From: Paraburkholderia haematera
GTDB taxonomy: Bacteria > Pseudomonadota > Gammaproteobacteria > Burkholderiales > Burkholderiaceae
Length of the DNA stretch: 64,000 nucleotides
Assembly: GCF_905220975.1 (NCBI RefSeq)
Contig: NZ_CAJNBK010000017.1
Coordinates: 81,982 to 145,981, forward strand
Direction: 5' to 3'
Shown here in pieces: positions 47,130 to 53,131 of the stretch. The translations under genes and the position numbers were made by a program. The notes beneath the pieces are model-generated. The model was not told the DNA's origin and made no database searches. It saw only the letters and a list, made by a program, of their open reading frames with translations. Each line of letters opens with the position of its first letter. The stretch's first letter is position 1.

Positions 47130-47315
47130 TCAGGTGAACATCGGCACGGCCTCGATCAGCGCGAAACCCAGTAACGCGCCCACTGCTGCACCCAGCAGCT
47201 TGGGATGCCAGCGTTGCAACTGCAGCGTGCTGAGCAGGTCGCCAACCAGGATCGTGCCAAGCAGTGCAAATGCAATCAGCAGGTAGCTGATTTCAAAATC
47301 GTTATTAATGACCAT
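47130..47315 (-). CDS. Small two-helix membrane protein
   Basis: The 61-residue protein has two hydrophobic segments (ISYLLIAFALLGTILVGDLL and LLGAAVGALLGFALIEAV) and an excellent AAGGAG ribosome site. It is the first gene of the operon with the second universal stress protein. A palindrome copy lies 160 bp upstream. The family is not recognised. Confidence 0.65.
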   Translation of the reverse strand: MVINNDFEISYLLIAFALLGTILVGDLLSTLQLQRWHPKLLGAAVGALLGFALIEAVPMFT

Positions 47316-47474
47316 TGCGCCTTCTCCTTCATGTTGCGTGAGACTGCGTCGTCAAAGCCTTAAGTGAAGTTTTTTTGCCGGCAAACCGTGACCGCTTTCG
47401 CGGGTTCAGGTTCTCAGGCGCCGGGTGCATTTTCAATGCACCCGGAATCCGATACAGACACTTGATCCAAGTAT

Positions 47475-47518
47475 ATATCACGCTGTGACATATGTGGTCA
47501 TCTGACCCACATATGTCA
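47475..47518. promoter_or_regulatory. Palindrome copy plus a second inverted repeat
   Basis: ATATCAC-GCT-GTGACAT (47475-47491) overlaps a perfect 12-base inverted repeat TGACATATGTGG / CCACATATGTCA (47486-47497 and 47507-47518, nine-base loop). It lies upstream of the small membrane protein and universal stress operon. Confidence 0.55.
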
Positions 47519-47811
47519 CAGCGATCGCCGTCGGTAAATGCACCACGAAATGAGGATGAAGGGACGCGCTAAACCCGCTCTGTTTCTTGCGGTAGCACCG
47601 GCCAACGGGCCCTCTTGACGAATCTGGCAGATCGGCAGAACATCAAAACATGAGATATTTCGGGGTCCAGTAATACTCCCGATCGCGGCTCGGATTCGGG
47701 GAGGCGAAGTAGTCGATGCCCGTGAAGCCGCAGTCGCATGATTTTTGCCACATTGCACTACAGGCCCCGTGATCGCCGCAGGACGATCAGCAAAGTCGAG
47801 GGAGCAAAGCC

Positions 47812-47952
47812 ATGACTGACGTCGACGAAAAAATCAGGCATCCGCAACCGGTGAAGCACAGCGATAACGAGAAAAGCAGGATGCCGCAACGTGTCGAAGC
47901 GGGAGACAAGCCCGTCAAGACGCGTGGCGAAGGCGAGCCGCCTGTGGAGTGA
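47812..47952 (+). CDS. Small charged hypothetical protein
   Basis: The 46-residue frame MTDVDEKIRHPQPVKHSDNE is preceded by GAGGGAG at normal spacing. It is highly charged and likely disordered. It ends just before the kfrA-like remnant. It could be a genuine tiny protein or a relic. Confidence 0.35.
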   Translation: MTDVDEKIRHPQPVKHSDNEKSRMPQRVEAGDKPVKTRGEGEPPVE

Positions 47953-47953
47953 T

Positions 47954-48705
47954 GCGTCGGGCGGCGGCCTGTCCAGCGCACAGAGCGGTTCAGTCGCCTT
48001 GAGAGGGACTGCCGAACGCGGTCTGTGGACCGCGTGGAGCATCGATACCAACGGTACCCGCGAAGCCGCCGTCTGCCTCGTTGCCGAGAGTCGGCTCCCG
48101 TATGAGCTCACCGTCGACCTGATCTGCGCCGGGATCCGGCAAGGCAGCCGCACCATGATCAACGATGAACTCAAGTTGTGGAAGGACGAGCAGGCCCGCA
48201 TCGATACACTGAGCGCCTCACTGCTGCCAGCGGTCGCGAACACGACGGTATCGGTCTGGGCGTTCGCCGTCGAACATGGCGAACAGGTCTTCGCGCAACG
48301 CGACGACGAGCTTGAGACAGAAGCGCCGGCCGAGGTGAGATGCGCCGCGTCCGTGGCGACGGCCAAAGCAGGACCTCAGGCCGAAGGCCATACCCTGCGT
48401 GCCAACTCGAGGATCAGTAGACACGCGTTGCCTCGGCGCTGGCCGATCTTGCCCGTGCCTAAGCTGGGCGAGATGCCGCCACCCGGCTGAGCGAAGCCGC
48501 TACGGTCGAGCGCGATACCTTGCGTGCGCAATCGGACCAGACATTGCGCGACGCGTGGTCCGCGCAGGGGGGCGAACTCCACGGATTGCTGGCTGCCCGC
48601 GCCGAACACAAATCCGCCTCGCGGGCGGAAGTTGACCAGGTGACCGCCCCGTGCCGACGTCAGCTTCGCTCCGGAATGGTTCTCCTACCGACACTCGCGC
48701 CGTAG
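47954..48705 (+). pseudogene. Decayed kfrA-like gene
   Basis: One frame (to about 48400) reads TREAAVCLVAESRLPYELTV, then QGSRTMINDELKLWKDEQAR and VSVWAFAVEHGEQVFAQRDD, the layout of KfrA-type N-terminal DNA-binding domains. A second frame continues the coiled coil (AAATRLSEAATVERDTLRAQ region) but holds two stop codons. KfrA proteins are plasmid stability factors. This dead copy far from parAB points to an older plasmid segment. Confidence 0.55.
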
Positions 48706-48968
48706 CTTGAGCTGCGCGGTGCACAGCTGTAGTGCGCTGCACCAACGCATCGCACCAACCCAATTCAGGCCACGCGGCAAATCCGTGCTTCGCAGCAACT
48801 GAAATCCCATCACTTGCGCCGAGGTGAATACCCCGGCTTTCAGGAAATCTGACGATTGTGCGATCCGTTGTTGAACTGGGCAGCCCCCGCGGGACGCGCT
48901 GTTAGCCGAATGAGGCGCGGCTGGAAGCCGCCGGAGAGACCGCCCAGGATTAGCGCTACATGGATCTG

Positions 48969-48984
48969 TGGCACGGCTATTGCA
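48969..48984 (+). promoter_or_regulatory. Sigma-54 promoter of the sensor-narK operon
   Basis: TGGCACG-GCTA-TTGCA matches the sigma-54 -24/-12 consensus at every conserved position. Transcription should start near 48996, at the first leader hairpin. Confidence 0.8.
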
Positions 48985-48996
48985 TAGATCGGCAGC

Positions 48997-49136
48997 GGAG
49001 CCAACGGAGGCCCCAACGTATTAAATCTTTACCGGCCGCTCGCTTTGAGCGACCCGCAGGGACAACGGCGTCCCGAGTGCCAACTGTGCAACCGAGCAAT
49101 CGGGACGCGCGGTTGCGCTCGGGGCGCTTTTTTTTT
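48997..49136 (+). promoter_or_regulatory. ANTAR-type antitermination leader of sensor-narK
   Basis: Hairpin P1 (48997-49014: GGAGCC, loop AACGGA, GGCCCC, one A-C mismatch) is followed after 44 bases by P2 (49059-49074: GGGAC, loop AACGGC, GTCCC). Both loops have A at position 1 and G at position 4. The 3' arm of P2 also belongs to a long terminator stem (49068-49080 with 49115-49127) followed by nine T, so the two folds exclude each other. Confidence 0.75.
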
Positions 49137-49209
49137 GCGCGTCATATGCCGCCGCGAGTCTCGTCATGGCGCGCGCGCCGTGCGAATGGAGCAACAGTGC
49201 AGGGCCTTC

Positions 49210-49923
49210 ATGTCCACATTTACGATGAAACAGGCGACACATTCAGGTCCCGATGCCGTTTCTGGACAGGTCATCGGTGAACTCATCAATCTGGGGGGGC
49301 GGCAACGGATGCTCTCACAGCGCATCGTGCTGCACGTGCTGCTCGCGTCGCTTGGCAACAGCGACGCGCTGTCCGTAGCCAAAGCGTGCCTTGCCACGTT
49401 TGCGCAAGCGCATACCGATCTGGTAAGCGGCAACGAGCGGCTGCCGGGCGTGTTTTCCGAAGCGCTGCGCGAGCTGTATTTCGGCAACCGCAGGGCCGAC
49501 GAGCGGATTCAGCAATTTATCGCCCAGGTGAATCGCGCGGTGTCGTGGGTCGAGTCGGGCCGCGCGGAAGATCGGACTCAAGTCGAGGCATTAGTCATTC
49601 AGGCGACGCCGCTGCTCGAACTGCTGCAGGACATCACGCTCGCCTATCAGCACGAGATGCGCGGCACCGAAGCGGCCGCGCTCAAGCGGCAGACCGACAT
49701 CGCCGAGCGGCTCGGCAGCATCTCCATGCAGGCCAACATCGTCGCGCTCAACGCGCGCATCTCGGCCGCGCGAGCAGGCCAGTTCGGGCGGGAATTCGCG
49801 GTGATCACGACCGTGCTCGCCGACATCATCAAGGAGATGGACGAGCTGATCAAAAGCGTCGTCGACACGCGCGGGATGCCCCTTCAAGGTCGGCATGCCA
49901 GTGCCGGCCGCGCTCTTCAATAG
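49210..49923 (+). CDS. PilJ-type nitrate-sensor-like protein with MCP-like C-terminus
   Basis: The 237-residue soluble protein has a PilJ/NarX-like input segment (IGELINLGGRQRMLSQRIVL) whose GGRQRMLSQR resembles the nitrate-binding P-box. Its C-terminus resembles a chemoreceptor signalling hairpin (GSISMQANIVALNARISAAR, then AGQFGREFAVITTVLADI). No membrane helix, HAMP or ANTAR domain is seen. It lies between the terminator leader and narK, so it is probably co-regulated and may sense nitrate or nitrite for this cluster. I take the ATG at 49210; another is at 49186. Confidence 0.75.
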   Translation: MSTFTMKQATHSGPDAVSGQVIGELINLGGRQRMLSQRIVLHVLLASLGNSDALSVAKACLATFAQAHTDLVSGNERLPGVFSEALRELYFGNRRADERIQQFIAQVNRAVSWVESGRAEDRTQVEALVIQATPLLELLQDITLAYQHEMRGTEAAALKRQTDIAERLGSISMQANIVALNARISAARAGQFGREFAVITTVLADIIKEMDELIKSVVDTRGMPLQGRHASAGRALQ

Positions 49924-49946
49924 CCTTTACCCTGCGAGAGAAACCC

Positions 49947-51347
49947 ATGAAACATCTGTTGAATTCGCTGACGAGCGGTAACTGGCGCGCGTTGCTGGCG
50001 TGCTTCCTCTACTTCGATACCGGCTTCACCGTGTGGGTCATGTTCGGCCCGCTCGCCCCGTTCATCCACAAGGACATCGCGATGTCGCCGGCGGAACTGG
50101 GCTTTCTCGTCGCGGTTCCGGTGCTGGGCGCGGCGATCCTGCGCGTGACGCTCGGCAACCTGTATCAGGCCTATGACGGCCGCCGCATTGCGCTCTGGGG
50201 CGTCGTGCTGTCGGCGTTGCCGTCGATCGTGCTGCTGCTGTCACCGTTCGCGCCCTCATACGTGATGCTGCTGGTACTGGGCGTGTTTCTCGGTGTGGGC
50301 GGAGCGAGCTTTGCGGTGGCGCTGCCGATGGCCGGCAGCAACTATCCGCCGAAAGTGCAGGGGCTGGTGCTGGGGCTCGCTGCGGCGGGCAATATCGGCG
50401 CTGTGCTCGATGGCTTCCTGTTCCCGAGCCTCGCCGACCACTTCGGTTGGGCCAAGGCCGCCGGCGCTGCGTTGCCGTTGCTCGCGCTCGCGGCCACGGC
50501 GCTGTTCTTCTGGGCGAAGGACCTGGGGCCGAAGTCTGGTAGTGCACCGCGTGCGTTGCGCAGTTTCTGCGTCACGCTGGGCGGCTTGATCGCGCTTGTG
50601 CTCGCCGTGCACGCGGGTGTCTTCGGCGCCGGCAAGACCGGCGTGCTACTGCTGCCGGTACTGGGTGCGCTGCTGGCGATTGCGGTGCTGCCGAAGCACT
50701 ATCGCAGCGTGCTCGCGGAAAGCGACACGTGGGTCGTGATGCTGGTCTACAGCATCACGTTCGGTGGCTTCGTCGGCATGTCGTCCTATGTGACGACGCT
50801 GCTGGTTTCGCTGTATCAGTTGCCAAAGCTGGAGGCGGGGCTCTTCATGTCGCTGCTCGCTTTCACGGGTGCGCTGGTGCGGCCGCTCGGCGGCCTGATC
50901 GCCGACCGCATCTCCGGCGTGCGCGCGCTGGTGCTGCTGCTCGCCGGAATTTCGCTGTGCGATTTCGCATTCGCGGCGTGGATGCCTCCGCTTCCCGCCG
51001 GCATCGCGTTGCTGGTGGCCACCTATCTGTGCTTCGGACTCGGCAACGGCGCGACCTTCCAGCTCGTGCCGCAACGCTGGAAGGGCAAGACCGGATTGAT
51101 GTCCGGGATCATCGGCGCAGCGGGCGGCATTGGCGGCTTCTATCTTCCCGTGATCATGGGGATGGCCAAGGAAAGCACCGGCAGCTATCAGATGGGCTTC
51201 GCGACCTTTGGTGTTATCTCGGCGCTGGCCTTCGCCCTGGTGGTCCTGCATCGCACGCGCTGGCTCACCTGGGCGCTGCCTGCGGAGAGCCTGGTGGTTG
51301 CGAGCCCGATCCCGGCTGCGGGCGCGCGTGCGGATAGTGGGGCGTGA
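49947..51347 (+). CDS. narK: Nitrate/nitrite MFS transporter NarK-type
   Basis: The 466-residue carrier has twelve predicted helices. Its glycine-rich segments AAAGNIGAVLDGFLFP and SGIIGAAGGIGGFYLPVI are typical nitrate signatures of the NNP family. It is the distal gene of the sensor operon and would import nitrate for assimilation. Confidence 0.9.
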   Translation: MKHLLNSLTSGNWRALLACFLYFDTGFTVWVMFGPLAPFIHKDIAMSPAELGFLVAVPVLGAAILRVTLGNLYQAYDGRRIALWGVVLSALPSIVLLLSPFAPSYVMLLVLGVFLGVGGASFAVALPMAGSNYPPKVQGLVLGLAAAGNIGAVLDGFLFPSLADHFGWAKAAGAALPLLALAATALFFWAKDLGPKSGSAPRALRSFCVTLGGLIALVLAVHAGVFGAGKTGVLLLPVLGALLAIAVLPKHYRSVLAESDTWVVMLVYSITFGGFVGMSSYVTTLLVSLYQLPKLEAGLFMSLLAFTGALVRPLGGLIADRISGVRALVLLLAGISLCDFAFAAWMPPLPAGIALLVATYLCFGLGNGATFQLVPQRWKGKTGLMSGIIGAAGGIGGFYLPVIMGMAKESTGSYQMGFATFGVISALAFALVVLHRTRWLTWALPAESLVVASPIPAAGARADSGA

Positions 51348-51595
51348 GCTAGGGCGTGGAGCGGGAAACGTGCGTGCATTGACTGCAAGTCGCCGCGCGC
51401 GCTTCCCGTTTCACCTCGCTGGCACGCAAAGGATCGGTTAGACGCGGAAGCTCAGCCTGAAGGTGTGAATCGTCAGTCCTTCTGCTGAGTGAGGCGACCG
51501 GCGTGTGCAAATCGGATCGCCGCGGTCATATTCCAACACCGGATGTAAAACGGCCTGAGTCAGACGACGCGGGCCCAAGCCATTTAGCGTCTGGA

Positions 51596-52408
51596 TCATG
51601 CGCTGCGCAAGAACGCATCGCGCTCGTAGCGCCGGACGTGAGAAGTAGATGGCAATTCAGTAGACACGTCCGCCACCGACTCGTGCGTAGCATGCGCCAC
51701 GGCATCGCCAATCACCTTGCCAACCAGAATGACAGCCGGGCTGCCGAGGCCGGCGTCACGCGCACTCGCCGCAAGCGTGTCAAGTGTCGCGAGCACGTGC
51801 CGCTCCGCAGCGCTGCCCGCCGATTGCACCACCGCAGCGGGCGTGTCGTGCGGCAGGACTGACATCAGCGCGGCACACAGGCTGTCGATGCGGCTCATGC
51901 CCATGTAAATGGCAAGCGTCGTGCCGGTGGCGGCCAGTGCGGCCCAGTCAGGCTCGCTGTCGTCGCGCAGGTGCGCCGTGATAAACGTCACGCCCGGGCA
52001 GTGATCGCGATGCGTGAGCGAAATACCGAGAGCTGCCGCCGCGGCAAAACCCGACGAAATTCCATTGACGATTTCGAACGGTATCTGTGCGCGCCGCAAA
52101 TCCGCCAGTTCTTCGCCGGCACGTCCAAACAGCAGGGCGTCGCCGCCTTTCACGCGTACCACGTGACGGCCGGCGCGCGCATAGCGCAGGAGCAGGCGCT
52201 GAATGAACGCCTGCGGGGTCGACCTGCAGCCGCCGCGCTTGCCCACGCGAATCACGCGCGCCTGCGGCGCAAGCGACACGATATCCGGATTGACGAGGTC
52301 GTCGAGCAGCACAACATCGGCGCTTGCCAGCAGCCTCGCTGCCCTGATCGTGAGCAGATCGAGGTCGCCCGGACCCGCACTGAGTAAAGTGACCTTGCCT
52401 GTTGCCAT
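51596..52408 (-). CDS. cobA: Uroporphyrinogen-III C-methyltransferase (SUMT)
   Basis: The 270-residue enzyme makes precorrin-2 for siroheme, the prosthetic group of NirB. The SAM-binding SAGPGDLDLLTIRAARLLA, VLLDDLVNP and VRVKGGDALLFGRAGEEL motifs are present. It is the single-function methyltransferase, without the CysG dehydrogenase/chelatase part. AAGGACA precedes the ATG. Its divergent transcription from nirB and its own leader hairpins fit co-regulation with nitrite reduction. Confidence 0.9.
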   Translation of the reverse strand: MATGKVTLLSAGPGDLDLLTIRAARLLASADVVLLDDLVNPDIVSLAPQARVIRVGKRGGCRSTPQAFIQRLLLRYARAGRHVVRVKGGDALLFGRAGEELADLRRAQIPFEIVNGISSGFAAAAALGISLTHRDHCPGVTFITAHLRDDSEPDWAALAATGTTLAIYMGMSRIDSLCAALMSVLPHDTPAAVVQSAGSAAERHVLATLDTLAASARDAGLGSPAVILVGKVIGDAVAHATHESVADVSTELPSTSHVRRYERDAFLRSA

Positions 52409-52477
52409 GGTGATGTCCTTGTACGTCCTGATGCGGCCGGTTCGATGGCCGGTTGGACGAGCGCTGCGCCAGATGCA

Positions 52478-52600
52478 AACGGCGTCCGCTCGTCGTGTTG
52501 AACGAGGGGACGCCGTTGTCCAGATTTATGTTGCCTGTGCCGTCGGGTGGCGCATTGCGCACCATCTGCAGCGTGATTCCATGTGCCGGCACCGTTGCCG
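52478..52600 (-). promoter_or_regulatory. ANTAR-type leader of cobA
   Basis: On the minus strand P1 is CGGC, loop AACGGT, GCCG (52600-52587) and P2 is GGAC, loop AACGGC, GTCC (52521-52508). An alternative ten-base stem (52517-52508 with 52487-52478) overlaps P2, but only three T follow. The P1-P2 gap is 65 bases, longer than in the other two leaders. Confidence 0.6.
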
Positions 52601-52614
52601 CGCGCATCAATAGA

Positions 52615-52630
52615 GGCAATATCCACGCCA
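52615..52630 (-). promoter_or_regulatory. Sigma-54 promoter of cobA
   Basis: TGGCGTG-GATA-TTGCC keeps the GG and GC elements at sigma-54 spacing but differs from consensus at -22/-21 and the last base. Predicted start near 52603, at P1. Confidence 0.6.
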
Positions 52631-52831
52631 GACAGCGTCGACGCGGACAGCAACGCAGAACGCGCGATGACGCCATCCATGCGAGCCAGATGTGACGATG
52701 CACCGCGAATCCGCGCCGGCTCGCAGGTGCTACCGCCTCGGATCGCGCAACACACCGCGAAAAACCTCTGGTCTGCTCACTAATCCGGGGTTACGAGCCA
52801 AGCCAGAACAGGCCATCCTTAGCCGACCCGC

Positions 52832-52869
52832 TGCACGGATGATGTGCCGCATTGCACCACCATTGTGCC
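52832..52869. promoter_or_regulatory. Two NtrC-like enhancer sites between cobA and nirB
   Basis: TGCACG-N5-TGTGCC (52832-52848) and TGCACC-N5-TGTGCC (52853-52869) are 21 bp apart, two helical turns. They lie about 95-130 bp upstream of the nirB sigma-54 promoter and 200-240 bp upstream of that of cobA, suited to serve both. Confidence 0.5.
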
Positions 52870-52963
52870 GCGCCCGTCAGAATGCATCTTCCTGTTGCGC
52901 CCCAAACCAGGGCTGAAATCCCGTATCGCCTGTGGCTATGGCCACTGCGGCCGATGCGCCGCA

Positions 52964-52979
52964 TGGCACGGCCTTTGCA
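52964..52979 (+). promoter_or_regulatory. Sigma-54 promoter of nirB
   Basis: TGGCACG-GCCT-TTGCA matches the sigma-54 consensus at every conserved position. Transcription should start near 52991, three bases before P1. Confidence 0.8.
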
Positions 52980-52993
52980 TAAGTGAAGTCAGC

Positions 52994-53116
52994 GGATCAA
53001 CGATGATCCGGCCAGCACGCAGCAGAAGTCATTCTGTAGATCATCATTTTTTTGGACAACGGCGTCCCCTGAATTCAGTCAACTGATGACTGGATCCGCG
53101 GGACGCCTTTTTATTT
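52994..53116 (+). promoter_or_regulatory. ANTAR-type antitermination leader of nirBD-nasA
   Basis: P1 is GGATC, loop AACGAT, GATCC (52994-53009). P2, 44 bases on, is GGAC, loop AACGGC, GTCC (53054-53067). GGCGTCCC (53061-53068) can instead pair with GGGACGCC (53100-53107), followed by TTTTTATTT, forming a terminator that excludes P2. An inner CAGTCA / TGACTG stem fills the loop. Confidence 0.78.
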
Positions 53117-53131
53117 GCCGGACGAAAAAAC

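Larger units (their letters stand above)
48706..49209. promoter_or_regulatory. Nitrate operon control region 1
   Basis: No gene. Contains NtrC-like half sites (48720-48736), a sigma-54 promoter, two hexaloop hairpins and a terminator, annotated separately. Confidence 0.7.

Noticed and set aside
52545..52580. Alternative P1 hairpin closer to P2 in the cobA leader
   Set aside because: The GGTGCGC-type stem there has no A1-G4 hexaloop, whereas CGGC-AACGGT-GCCG at the predicted start has.
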